Shown here: positions 8,378 through 16,549 of the stretch, piece by piece
How the letters are laid out: each line of letters begins with the position of its first letter
Position numbering within the stretch: the first letter of the stretch is position 1
Source: Pseudovibrio denitrificans JCM 12308
Lineage (GTDB): Bacteria > Pseudomonadota > Alphaproteobacteria > Rhizobiales > Stappiaceae
Direction of reading: 5' to 3'
DNA: 64,000 bases
Assembly: GCF_001310815.1 (NCBI RefSeq)
Contig: NZ_BAZK01000015.1
Coordinates: 60,036 to 124,035, forward strand
The notes under the pieces: model-generated
Told to the model about the DNA's origin: nothing
What the model saw: only the letters and a program-made list of their open reading frames with translations
The model's database searches: none
Position numbers and translations under genes: made by a program

Positions 8378-8397
8378 CTTGATATCAAGATACTTGA
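8378..8397. promoter_or_regulatory. candidate MarR operator
   Basis: CTTGATATCAAG (8378-8389) is a perfect 12-bp palindrome. It overlaps a second inverted repeat, TCAAG-ATA-CTTGA (8385-8397). It lies between the divergent marR-type and eamA-type genes, 56 bases from the regulator ATG. Confidence 0.65.
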
Positions 8398-8467
8398 CGG
8401 TTCTGCGTATATATCCTAAGCATCATGCAAATTAGTTTGAAATCAAAATAATTGAGGTCGAGATATT

Positions 8468-9346
8468 ATGCTCGTTCAGCTGCGCACAGCGCTCACCCCC
8501 GCCATCTGGGGCACCACCTACGCTGTCACCACACTGCTTCTGCCATCAGAAGATCCAGTTTGGATGGTCGTCTACCGCCTTCTACCCGCCGGCCTGTTGC
8601 TTCTTGCCTTTGCGCCCGGAGTTCTGAAAGGTCAGTGGGTGAAGCGGGCCATGATCATTGGCTTGACCAACCTTTCCATGATCTTCTTCGTGTTCATCGC
8701 CGCCTTCCGCCTCCCAAGCGGCATGGCCGGAACCCTCATGGCAACGCTGCCGCTACAGATCATCTTTTACATCTGGATACTCGACGGCAAAAGGCCGGTC
8801 GCACGCCAGATGTTTGCCTCGCTCATTGGCCTGTTTGGCGTCGGCATGTTGTTGCTGGGAGCAGTGGAACTGGATTGGATCGGCATCGGCGCTGCACTCG
8901 CAGCCTGCTTGAGCACCTTCACCGGTGTATATTTGAGCGGGAAGTGGGGCAGACCGGATGTCAGCATGGTGACGTACACAGGCTGGCACGTGACCCTCGG
9001 CGGCCTCTACGCCGTACCAATCGCGCTTGTGCTGGAAGGCGCTGCCCCAGTACCAGATCTGAACATGGCATTGGCGTTCTTCTGGATCGGCATTCTGGGA
9101 ATGGGCTGGGCCTCTGTGAACTGGCTTAACGGTATCGTGCAACTCAACCCCACAACCATCGGCTTCCTGTCACTGGTCAATCCAGTCTCAGCAGTGCTCT
9201 GCGGTCAGTTACTGGTGGGAGAGGAGTTTGGCTGGCGCCAATGGACTGGCATTGTCATCGTGCTGGGAAGTATCGTCTACGCTCTGAAGGCCCCAACCGT
9301 GGCAAAGGTTGCAACACAGGCCAAAGATGCGGCAGCAACAAGCTAG
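8468..9346 (+). CDS. EamA/DMT superfamily transporter
   Basis: The 292-residue protein is almost entirely hydrophobic, with about ten transmembrane segments arranged as two EamA repeats (roughly residues 5-130 and 145-280). It begins with the family feature AIWGTTYAVTT. The second repeat ends in LNPTTIGFLSLVNPVSAVLCG followed by GEEFGWRQWTGIVIVLGSI, the classic EamA carboxyl block. Members export amino acids or other metabolites across the inner membrane, but the substrate here is not predictable. The divergent MarR-family gene and shared operator suggest ligand-induced expression. Confidence 0.88.
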   Translation: MLVQLRTALTPAIWGTTYAVTTLLLPSEDPVWMVVYRLLPAGLLLLAFAPGVLKGQWVKRAMIIGLTNLSMIFFVFIAAFRLPSGMAGTLMATLPLQIIFYIWILDGKRPVARQMFASLIGLFGVGMLLLGAVELDWIGIGAALAACLSTFTGVYLSGKWGRPDVSMVTYTGWHVTLGGLYAVPIALVLEGAAPVPDLNMALAFFWIGILGMGWASVNWLNGIVQLNPTTIGFLSLVNPVSAVLCGQLLVGEEFGWRQWTGIVIVLGSIVYALKAPTVAKVATQAKDAAATS

Positions 9347-9347
9347 A

Positions 9348-9391
9348 GCGTTTTCCCGAAAGTTGGGTTCGGTTTTCGGGAAAGAAGACGC
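9348..9391 (+). repeat. palindromic repeat copy (RIME-like module 1)
   Basis: GCGTTTTCCCGAAA and a right part TTTTCGGGAAAGAAGACGC form an imperfect inverted repeat of the same plan as the copies at 17596, 17650, 19578 and 22022. It begins one base after the transporter stop and could serve as its 3' hairpin. Confidence 0.7.
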
Positions 9392-9412
9392 ATCAGCGTA
9401 AAAAAGGAAAGA

Positions 9413-9649
9413 TTAGCGCAGGTAAGCGATGTAAGCGTCCTGCGCTTTTTGCATGGCCTCAACCTTGTCGTTGACGTCACCTTTGCATACAACACCATTG
9501 TGGTGCAGTTCCCACCGCCATGGCTTACGGTGCGTATCACCATCTTCGCGATGCACGCGCATGCTCATTTCAGTACTAAGAACGCCCGTACCCACGCTGT
9601 GATCAGGGACATTTCTCCAAAGTTGACGCCACTGAAACTTCTTGGACAT
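9413..9649 (-). CDS. small hypothetical protein (78 residues)
   Basis: I do not recognise a family with certainty. The protein is hydrophilic and tryptophan-rich. A C-terminal block WRWELHHNGVVCKGDVNDKV then runs into an alanine-rich helix (EAMQKAQDAYIAYLR), a pattern seen in small alphaproteobacterial proteins of unknown role. Codon use is similar to its neighbours and no other gene overlaps. No strong ribosome site is visible before the ATG at 9649. A cytoplasmic location is likely because there is no signal peptide or membrane segment. Confidence 0.6.
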   Translation of the reverse strand: MSKKFQWRQLWRNVPDHSVGTGVLSTEMSMRVHREDGDTHRKPWRWELHHNGVVCKGDVNDKVEAMQKAQDAYIAYLR

Positions 9650-9752
9650 AGTAATTTAGCACCCGATGTTCTTCCTATGTTCTCATTGTGAAATGATTCC
9701 ATTAAAATTCTCCTAACGGATGTTAAGGATTGCCCCCGCAACCACGCAGAAA

Positions 9753-9777
9753 CAGCCCAAACACGCGGTTTGGGCTG
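9753..9777 (-). terminator. hairpin downstream of the 494-residue unknown gene
   Basis: CAGCCCAAAC pairs with GTTTGGGCTG around a 5-base loop. On the minus strand TTTCTG follows. It lies 73 bases after the stop at 9850. Confidence 0.6.
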
Positions 9778-9849
9778 CCCAATTTTCATGAAATTTTCTG
9801 TTCTCAAACGGCCTGTTTTATAGAACAAAGCCTCTGGATACAGGTGCCT

Positions 9850-11334
9850 CTATCTGGAAGGCTTCGGTGCCTGCACCTTACCATCCGGCATCACTTTGCC
9901 CTTCGAGCCACCTTCCAGATCGAAGCGATAAGCGTCTCTGTTCACCGCATCGTCTTCCGCAGTTTCCAGCTTGGTCTCAAGCTGATCGACAACCGTTTCG
10001 CTGGAGATCTCAAAACCTTTACCTTTAATAGGCTCAGAGAATGGTTCTGTATAAAGATCAGAACCCCACTGCGGCTTCAGGCCGTGGTTGGCAGCACCCA
10101 GATTAACCTCAACGGCAGAGTGGTGCTCATCACCAACCAGATATCCAGTGGCCAGCCAGCGCCCAAGTTCCTTCACCTGGTTATCAGCATTCGGACCTTC
10201 CAGACCCAGTTCCTTCATCACACCCTTACCAAGCAGGCGAATACCGGTGAGGAAGCGGTCTGTTGTACCGGACGGACCTGCCACTGTTGGCTTGTTGTGC
10301 ATCTCAGCATCCTTGGCAAAGCCAGTGCCGTCTTTCACATCCCAGACGGAGAAGCCGGGCTGATGCTCAACAATCACCTTGTCGTCAGGCATATCGCCGC
10401 CTTTGACAGGCTTGCCTTCCTTGAACTGATAATCCTCACGGTCGTGACGGTTGCGTGGATTGGTTCTTGCGAAATTCTCCTCGCGCTCTGTCAGGCGTTT
10501 GTTTGCCTTCAAATCAGCAGCTGATGCCCAGGCACCATCACCGCCTTTTTTGCTGCGCTCACGATACTTGCGCTGGTTGGCCGTCAGACTCTGCCCGGCA
10601 AGTGCATCGTTTTGCGGAACCGGTCCATCAACTTGTTCGGAACCGGGCACTTCGCCATAAAGCTCTGGATGCTCAGAGGCGTTCTGCTTGTTCTCGTTCC
10701 GATAAGTGTAAAGCTTCAGCTCATCTGGATCAGCGTCGGATCTCGCGTTACGTGGGCGACCGAACTTGAAGCTCTTCAGGTACTCAATATCGATGATGTC
10801 CTTCATCTTCTCCTGAAGTTCAGGAGAGTTATAGATTTTCTCCATGGCCTGCCGGAAAGCAGGGGAGTTGGACAGATCGAAATAGGCGGTGCCTTTTTCG
10901 CGGATCGTAATATCGTTGTCTTCCTTGCCTTTCTTGGCACTGTCGACAATCTTGGTGAAACCACCGGCGCCCAGCTGTCCCACAACACCATATTTCGGGT
11001 TATCACCCGTATAGGCGTTCATGGCATCCAACGTGCCTTTCAGCTCATCATCCCCTTCAAGGCGCGTGAACACGGTCACTATGCTCTTGATCAGGCTGTC
11101 AGCTGTCTTATGAGCGGCTTTACTTTCAGAGGCGATCTGTGCAATCGATGCTTCAACGGCCTTGTTATCGGCAACGGTGAGCTTGTCGTCTTTGGGGACG
11201 CTGGCTAGAATCTGCGCAGCCTGCTGCACATCATCAGGAAATTTGATGCTCAGCTCCTGGAAAACGCGTTTCGCCCAGCTCAGCTCGTCTTGATTTCCTG
11301 ATCCCTCAGGTTGTTGTTGTGCTCCACCCAGCAT
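9850..11334 (-). CDS. unrecognised 494-residue hydrophilic protein, candidate secreted effector
   Basis: No family is recognised. The start at 11334 (MLGGAQQQPEG) has GAGGAG seven bases upstream, while a start nine codons earlier has none. There is no signal peptide or membrane helix. The N-terminal about 150 residues look helical and alanine/lysine-rich. A central stretch (about 200-330) is strongly charged and proline/asparagine-rich, like a linker. The C-terminal part holds a conserved-looking block: GPSGTTDRFLTGIRLLGKG, then LGRWLATGYLVGDEHHSAVEV and a short downstream QWGSDLYTEP segment. The pattern SGTT, then HHSxxEV, reminds me of catalytic domains in bacterial effectors or toxins, but this is an impression without a search. 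It is a single-gene unit ended by a hairpin at 9753. No immunity gene is obvious nearby. Confidence 0.75.
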   Translation of the reverse strand: MLGGAQQQPEGSGNQDELSWAKRVFQELSIKFPDDVQQAAQILASVPKDDKLTVADNKAVEASIAQIASESKAAHKTADSLIKSIVTVFTRLEGDDELKGTLDAMNAYTGDNPKYGVVGQLGAGGFTKIVDSAKKGKEDNDITIREKGTAYFDLSNSPAFRQAMEKIYNSPELQEKMKDIIDIEYLKSFKFGRPRNARSDADPDELKLYTYRNENKQNASEHPELYGEVPGSEQVDGPVPQNDALAGQSLTANQRKYRERSKKGGDGAWASAADLKANKRLTEREENFARTNPRNRHDREDYQFKEGKPVKGGDMPDDKVIVEHQPGFSVWDVKDGTGFAKDAEMHNKPTVAGPSGTTDRFLTGIRLLGKGVMKELGLEGPNADNQVKELGRWLATGYLVGDEHHSAVEVNLGAANHGLKPQWGSDLYTEPFSEPIKGKGFEISSETVVDQLETKLETAEDDAVNRDAYRFDLEGGSKGKVMPDGKVQAPKPSR

Positions 11335-11636
11335 AGACACACTCCTCAGAAAGATGACCATACGACTTCATCTCTGAACAATGTCGGGGGCGCATTGCAT
11401 GGGCTTTAAAATAATCGATAAAATGTCTCGTGGCGTGTTCACAAAGTTCACGATGGTTATGCCAGCATTGTCATGTTGACACCGGTTTGATTAAAACTCG
11501 GCCCACCACCGTTTATAACAGGTTCCCCAGCACCTTCCGCGAAGTACAAGATGCAAGAGAACCATTTAGGCTTTAACCGTGAGAAACAGCCATTTGCCGC
11601 TGCAGGCTTAACGGATGACGGTCTCTCACGATCTTG

Positions 11637-13124
11637 TTATTGCGCAAAATACTGCGGAGCTGACTTTAGGTAAGCCCCATAGGCCTGCGCATTGGGGTAA
11701 GAGAACTGCTCAGCCAGCGGATTGCTGCGCTTGCGCTTGGCCGCTCCAATGTCCTGCAGCAACTCATCAAAGTGCTTGAAGTGGAACGGAGCAGAACACA
11801 GCCCGCCATAGACCTGCGCCGCAGGTCGGTCATCCCGTCGCCAATCCAGCATCTCGTCAATGTTCTGACGCATCTGCGTATCGGATGGTTGGTTGGCCAG
11901 CTGTCCATCTGCATACCGCACCAGCCAGTTGGCGATCATCTCGGCTGAAAGCACCGTACAGAAGCTGGAGTTGAAGCCCACAAACCCCATTTCTGGCAGG
12001 TCAGGGTTCACGGAAAGACGGTAAGTGCGATATTGGCCGTCATCTTCAATCAACTTGTTACGATACTCCTCTGCCAAGTATGGAATGCCCAGCTTCCAGC
12101 CAACGGCCAGCACGGACACGTCGCAGCCAACCTTGTCACCAGTCGTCAACACGGCCTGATCACCCTCATAATGATCAATGGTGCCCTGAACCGGCTTGAT
12201 CTTGCCGCTCTTGAAGCCCTCAAACAGACCGGGTGTAACGATGGGAATAGAGCAGGAGATGTCCTTCTCAATCGGCACCTTCGGCACCATATCCCACTTC
12301 TTCAATCCCAGCTGCAGTTTCAACAGCATCTCAAGCCCGCGGAAATTCGCCCAGATGAACGGCTTGGCCAGCGCAGCCATAGCCTTTTGCAATGAGTTTC
12401 GGCCCCAGCTGTTGAACTGCAGCTCCTGTGCCCGCATGTAAAGCAACCGCTTGAAGTTGATGCCGCCCACAAAGTAAGGCACCCGCCACACGGGCTCACG
12501 ATACACCAGTGTTACCTGTGCCGCTCCATTCTGCGCCGCGTTCACCGCCACATCAGTCGCTGATTTAGAACCGCCCAGCACCACCACTCGTTTGCCTTGA
12601 GCGCGGGAAGGATCAGTGTAATCGGAGGAGTGCATCACCGCACCGCCCTGCGCCTCAAACGCCTCCTGTCCGGGATGACTGATGATGTTCTTCTCAGAAA
12701 ACTGGCCCGTTGAAATAACAACAAAGTCAAAGTTTTCCTTACGAACCTTACCAGCCGCATCCAGCGTCAGCGTCCATCCCGGCTGTCCGTCCTCGCGCCG
12801 GTCCATGGAAAGCACCGAGGTGTTCAGCTGGAACAGCCGATGCAGCTTGTGCTTACGGGCGTAGGAATGCAGGTAGGCATGCACCTGCGGCCCTTTAGGC
12901 CATTCCGGATATTCATCGGGCATGGGCAGATCCGTATAGCAATACAGATCTTTGGGAGACTGGGTCTGCACCCCCGGATAGGATCTGGAAAGCTCCCAGA
13001 CCCCACCGAAATCGTGCGTTCGCTCATACCCGAACACCCGGTGCCCACGCTCGTCAAAGGCTTTCGCAGCCGCAAGACCGCTCACGCCGCCGCCAATGAC
13101 AGCAACTTTCTTCTTCTTCACCAT
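11637..13124 (-). CDS. flavin-containing monooxygenase (FMO-like NAD(P)/FAD oxidoreductase)
   Basis: The 495-residue protein has an N-terminal FAD-binding GxGxxG motif (VAVIGGGVSGLAAAKAF) and the FMO-type FGGVWELSRSYPGVQTQSPK block. A second dinucleotide motif (VVVLGGSKSATDVAVNAA near residue 175) should bind NADPH. Class B flavoprotein monooxygenases oxygenate soft nucleophiles or perform Baeyer-Villiger reactions; the substrate is unknown. The start at 13124 follows AAGGGTGG. A GTG three codons earlier lies within that site. The cupin gene ends 14 bases upstream on the same strand, so the two are very likely co-transcribed and may work in one oxidative pathway. Confidence 0.88.
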   Translation of the reverse strand: MVKKKKVAVIGGGVSGLAAAKAFDERGHRVFGYERTHDFGGVWELSRSYPGVQTQSPKDLYCYTDLPMPDEYPEWPKGPQVHAYLHSYARKHKLHRLFQLNTSVLSMDRREDGQPGWTLTLDAAGKVRKENFDFVVISTGQFSEKNIISHPGQEAFEAQGGAVMHSSDYTDPSRAQGKRVVVLGGSKSATDVAVNAAQNGAAQVTLVYREPVWRVPYFVGGINFKRLLYMRAQELQFNSWGRNSLQKAMAALAKPFIWANFRGLEMLLKLQLGLKKWDMVPKVPIEKDISCSIPIVTPGLFEGFKSGKIKPVQGTIDHYEGDQAVLTTGDKVGCDVSVLAVGWKLGIPYLAEEYRNKLIEDDGQYRTYRLSVNPDLPEMGFVGFNSSFCTVLSAEMIANWLVRYADGQLANQPSDTQMRQNIDEMLDWRRDDRPAAQVYGGLCSAPFHFKHFDELLQDIGAAKRKRSNPLAEQFSYPNAQAYGAYLKSAPQYFAQ

Positions 13125-13135
13125 GTCAGCCACCC

Positions 13136-13606
13136 TTACTCTGCAGGTGGCGGAAGGAAGTCGACTTCATGAAGGGCAGAGATGCGCACAAGCTCTTCTG
13201 GATCTGTCACGCCGTCCAAAGCCTCAAACAGATCATAGAGCTTGCGGGAAGGGGCCACGCCGAACACGCAGGTCGCTTCATCGCCGGAACGGTTGAAAAT
13301 CCCGTGCGCAATCCCGCGTGGCATTCTGATCGTATCTCCCGGGCTGGCTTTGTGGCAGGCCTCTCCAAACTCCACCTCAAGCTCACCCGTCAGCACCGTG
13401 ATCCATTCATCCTGTGTCGGATGAATATGCGGCGGCACAAAGGTCCCGTCCGGTATGGCCGCATGCCAGATAAATACGTTTTCAGTCAGCACTTTAGGTG
13501 TGTATGTATGGCCAACAACATTCCAGCTGGTGTTGTCATTAATGCCTTCCCCCATAAGCGTCACACCCTGCAAAGCACCTTCCGGCGTCAAGACTTGATC
13601 AGACAT
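13136..13606 (-). CDS. cupin domain protein
   Basis: This 156-residue protein contains a single conserved cupin barrel. Motif 1 is PPHIHPTQDEWITVLTGELE near residue 70, with the metal ligands H, H and E. Motif 2 is RMPRGIAHGIFNR near residue 105, with the last histidine ligand. A metal-dependent dioxygenase, isomerase or sensor role is possible, and the family does not fix the reaction. The start at 13606 has GGAGGG with good spacing. It is the first gene of a two-gene unit with the flavin monooxygenase downstream. Confidence 0.88.
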   Translation of the reverse strand: MSDQVLTPEGALQGVTLMGEGINDNTSWNVVGHTYTPKVLTENVFIWHAAIPDGTFVPPHIHPTQDEWITVLTGELEVEFGEACHKASPGDTIRMPRGIAHGIFNRSGDEATCVFGVAPSRKLYDLFEALDGVTDPEELVRISALHEVDFLPPPAE

Positions 13607-13639
13607 AAATTCCCTCCTCCTCAATAGAATAAAGTGGCT

Positions 13640-13979
13640 GCTTAGCTCTGATTATTTATTTTGAAAATTTATCAATCTATCTTCGCATCTCCTCCGTCAT
13701 GAATACATAGAAATACTAGGCATTCAGGCGATGAGAATTGAATTCATCTCGCATCTGCGAGATAACTATTTATCTGTTCTGGATAGATTCTTTTTTAAAC
13801 TTAAAACAATGATATCTGCGAAGGTGAATAGTTCAAGCTTAAAATTTTGCAAGAAGGGCAAAAAGACCAGAAGGGGAGGAAAGATCGATAAATGCAAAAG
13901 GCACTTAATAAGGTCTAACCTGCGGAAATGATTGTGATTAGACTCCGTGCGAATGAGGCGTGCAAAACGGCCCCTAAAT
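13640..13979. other. AT-rich intergenic stretch
   Basis: This region upstream of the cupin operon has no credible gene. The one open frame (13731-13931) is lysine/arginine-rich with no ribosome site or protein-like composition. It presumably holds the cupin/monooxygenase promoter. Confidence 0.6.
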
Positions 13980-14018
13980 TTTTGCAGAGCTTCTCAGAAG
14001 CGGGAAGACTCTGCAAAA
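13980..14018 (-). terminator. hairpin downstream of the quinol-monooxygenase-type gene
   Basis: TTTTGCAGAG and CTCTGCAAAA form a perfect 10-bp stem with a 19-base loop, starting 15 bases beyond the stop at 14034 on the minus strand and followed by AATTT. Confidence 0.55.
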
Positions 14019-14033
14019 CGGAGAGACCAGCAG

Positions 14034-14318
14034 TTAGATGCGGGACATTTCGTTCACGGTAAACTCATCAACAGCGCCTTCTGTTGCCACCATATAAGCA
14101 GCCAGATGCGGTGCATTCATGTGGTCCTGCCACAGCTCACGGTTCTCCCAGTTTTCATAGAACATGAAGTGGCCAGGGTTTTCGTTGTCCACGTGCAGGT
14201 CATACTGCAGGCAGCCAGCTTCTGCGCGGGTGATATCAATCAGCTTTTCAAGCTCAGCCTTCACAAGATCTTCTTTGCCTTTGGCTGCATGAATGTTTGC
14301 GACAATGGTCAGGGTCAT
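14034..14318 (-). CDS. antibiotic biosynthesis monooxygenase (ABM) family protein, YgiN-like
   Basis: The 94-residue protein has the compact ferredoxin-like ABM fold: IVANIHAAKGKEDLVKAEL, then AGCLQYDLHVDNENPGHFMF, and FYENWENRELWQDHMNAPHL near residue 65. Relatives act on quinols or as cofactor-independent oxygenases, and many respond to oxidative or electrophile stress. The ATG at 14318 is preceded by GAGAGG. The gene is divergent from an HxlR-type regulator with a palindrome between them, the usual arrangement for redox- or quinone-sensing control. Confidence 0.87.
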   Translation of the reverse strand: MTLTIVANIHAAKGKEDLVKAELEKLIDITRAEAGCLQYDLHVDNENPGHFMFYENWENRELWQDHMNAPHLAAYMVATEGAVDEFTVNEMSRI

Positions 14319-14358
14319 GGGAGTGATCCTCTCTTTTGTTTTCGTCACAGAGAACCTA

Positions 14359-14371
14359 TATAGTCGCTATA
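14359..14371. promoter_or_regulatory. candidate HxlR operator
   Basis: TATAG-TCG-CTATA is a perfect 13-bp inverted repeat in the 113-base divergent region between the ABM and HxlR genes. HxlR proteins usually bind such short palindromes. Confidence 0.5.
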
Positions 14372-14431
14372 CCAATAACAAGTACGCACAATTTTGGCCT
14401 ATAGGTACAGATTGTATACTATGGTGAGACA

Positions 14432-14790
14432 ATGACTGATAAGAACCAGCGTTTTGAAAACTACGACTGCAGTCAGGGCTGCCCGGTAGAAGCAGCCTTG
14501 GAGCTGATTGGCGGCAAGTGGAAAGGTGTCATCCTCTTCCATCTGATGGAGGGCACCCAGCGCTTTGGTGAGCTGAAAAAGCAAGTGGGAACAGTCACAC
14601 AGCGCATGCTGACCAAGCAATTGCGTGAGCTGGAAACAGATGGTCTCGTTTCAAGAAAAGTCTTCGCGGTTGTCCCACCTCACGTGGAGTACTCCCTCAC
14701 ACCAAAAGGCGAAACCCTCCGCCCAATCATCATGCCCTGCGCGATTGGGGCGCAGAACACGCCGTGAAAGAAGAAGCGGAAGCGCGATGA
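14432..14790 (+). pseudogene. HxlR family transcriptional regulator, one-base frameshift near the 3' end
   Basis: The frame from 14432 gives a good HxlR winged-helix protein: [20 protein letters not shown], then the recognition helix and [12 protein letters not shown]. At about 14734 it leaves the family pattern and stops at 14767 (111 residues). Adding one base after ATG there restores [17 protein letters not shown] and a stop at 14790 (119 residues), which is the usual HxlR carboxyl end. Only the last 18 or so residues are affected. The lost base would be a G in ATGGCC, so sequencing error is likely. HxlR proteins sense electrophiles or oxidants. The divergent ABM gene is the probable target. 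GGTGAG precedes the ATG. Confidence 0.85.
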
Positions 14791-14794
14791 ATAA

Positions 14795-14826
14795 GAGCAT
14801 CTCAACGTCATGAGATAGAGATGCTC
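14795..14826. terminator. hairpin between convergent HxlR and membrane-protein genes
   Basis: GAGCATCTC and GAGATGCTC form a perfect 9-bp stem with a 14-base loop, 4 bases after the restored HxlR stop. No T run follows on either strand, so this may be a weak terminator or a stability element. Confidence 0.45.
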
Positions 14827-14869
14827 ACTGATGATCTGGTAAGAGCAGGGGGCAGCAAGCCTTCATGCT

Positions 14870-15112
14870 CTAATGATCGTCTCCAAACGGCCAGGAAAAT
14901 GGCCAGAAAAACGGCCCAAGTCCAACAGTGCAGAAAAACAGGAAGTACGCACCAACCATCCGCACCAGATCCAACTTATAAAGCGCCAGCGCCGCCTCAT
15001 AAAACACATAGGCACTGAACACCATAAACCCAAGCCCAATCAGTACTCGAAGGCAGATGATCACCACCTCCTGCACCGACCGCCCCTGATCCGACTGCAC
15101 CACACCACCCAT
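14870..15112 (-). CDS. small membrane protein (80 residues)
   Basis: The protein has two predicted membrane segments: VVIICLRVLIGLGFMVFSAY near residues 16-35 and VGAYFLFFCTVGLGPFFWPF near residues 53-72. They are joined by a short loop with charged residues (KLDLVR). A GAGGGA site lies seven bases before the ATG at 15112. I do not recognise a family. It is likely an inner-membrane protein of unknown role. It is convergent with the HxlR gene and divergent from the PhyH-type gene. Confidence 0.7.
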   Translation of the reverse strand: MGGVVQSDQGRSVQEVVIICLRVLIGLGFMVFSAYVFYEAALALYKLDLVRMVGAYFLFFCTVGLGPFFWPFSWPFGDDH

Positions 15113-15316
15113 ATCTCAATCCCTCATCTTCATCCAAACCACTCCCCAAACCCTACCAGATCCCCCAGTCACTCACATCCCACATTGTTGTGTGATGCCG
15201 TAATGTTGCATCTTTGAGTGTATCTAGCGTCGCCCGATGAGAACATTCAGGCTAGTAATCGATAAGCGCAAAACCTAGGGTTGCTATGTGTTTGTGTTTT
15301 AGCCCGAGAAATCTCA

Positions 15317-16348
15317 ATGTCACCTCTGAAGATACTCAAAAGCCCGCTCTGGATTGCTGATATTGCATTAGGGGGGAAGTCGTTTCGGGGCAATCCGATT
15401 ATTGGGAGTAGGTATCTGAACGAGCGTGGGTTTCATGTGTGGCGCATGACACTGGCGGAGCGGATGGCGCAGATGCGACGCAGACAGATGGAGCACTTTC
15501 TGCCAGCCGAAGACCGGCAGTTCTTTCATGAAAATGGATATGTGGTGCGCCATAACGTGTTGCCGGAAGATATCTTCAAAGCAGTGCAGAATGAGCTGGA
15601 GCAGACAGAGTTTGCGGCGCGGGAGATGAAGCAAGGGCGGACCGTTACCCGTTTCATCGGTTTGACGCCTGCTATCTTGAAAAAGCTACCCGGTCTGCAG
15701 GCCGCTGTGGGTGCCGATATCTTCCAAAAAGGCCTGCGCTATGTGGCGTCTAACAATGCAGATCCACTTGTCTATCTGCATACTGTTCTTTGGGATCTGG
15801 ACGAAAATCGCAAAGACCCGCAGACCAACTTTCATTCAGACACATTCCATCCCACAGCCAAAGCCTGGCTTTTCCTTAAGGATGTTGAGGTAGCAGATGG
15901 CCCGTTCCATTACGTGCCCGGCTCACACAGACTGAATGAAGCGCGCAGAAAGTGGGAGTATGAACAAAGCCTCACCGCAGCGACACATAAGGATGGCAAT
16001 CATGCTGTCGGATCGTTCCGTGTAACAGAAGATCAACTGCAGGATATGGGCTTCAGCAAGCCTGTGTCATTCGCTGTTCCTGCTAATACTCTCGTCATAG
16101 CGGATACGCACGGCTTCCACGCCAGAGGCATAGCAACACGTCCGGGCCTCCGCGTTGGTCTTTATGGTTCCGTCCGTCGCTCTCCATTCTCCCTATGGGC
16201 CGGAGGAGATGTTCGATCACTCCCCGGCATCAAGGGCCGCCAGACCGAAATTTTCGGTACCTACCTCGATTGGCGCAGCAAAAGAGGGCATGGCGTATCT
16301 CATTTGGATGTCGGCAAAGTCAAAGCAATGGCACCGCGCATCCGCTAG
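15317..16348 (+). CDS. phytanoyl-CoA dioxygenase (PhyH) family protein
   Basis: The 343-residue protein has the PhyH jelly-roll features. The iron ligands HxD appear in NFHSDTFHPTAKAWLFL near residue 178. The distal histidine lies in DTHGFHARG near residue 264, with an arginine for 2-oxoglutarate in ATRPGLRVGLYG. Such Fe(II)/2-oxoglutarate oxygenases hydroxylate varied small molecules, and the substrate cannot be told. A 12-residue-longer form from 15281 has no ribosome site, so I start at 15317. The N-terminal about 60 residues are basic and not part of the conserved core. It is monocistronic. Confidence 0.85.
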   Translation: MSPLKILKSPLWIADIALGGKSFRGNPIIGSRYLNERGFHVWRMTLAERMAQMRRRQMEHFLPAEDRQFFHENGYVVRHNVLPEDIFKAVQNELEQTEFAAREMKQGRTVTRFIGLTPAILKKLPGLQAAVGADIFQKGLRYVASNNADPLVYLHTVLWDLDENRKDPQTNFHSDTFHPTAKAWLFLKDVEVADGPFHYVPGSHRLNEARRKWEYEQSLTAATHKDGNHAVGSFRVTEDQLQDMGFSKPVSFAVPANTLVIADTHGFHARGIATRPGLRVGLYGSVRRSPFSLWAGGDVRSLPGIKGRQTEIFGTYLDWRSKRGHGVSHLDVGKVKAMAPRIR

Positions 16349-16549
16349 TTGACTGCCTATACGGATGCTTTTGCGGTTAAAACATTTCAGGCAGTTTTTG
16401 TGTGAGAGGCTTGCGTACTCCCACCTCTCCACCTTAACCATGCACCTCACCATTCCATCCTGCTCATAGGTTTCTCAGCACTGTGACTTGCCAATTTTGT
16501 GCAGAAAGGGCAAAAGACTGCGACTTGAGACTGTTTGAGACCGTCGTGA

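Noticed and set aside
13731..13931. 66-residue basic open frame
   Set aside because: No ribosome site, low-complexity lysine composition and AT-rich non-coding context.
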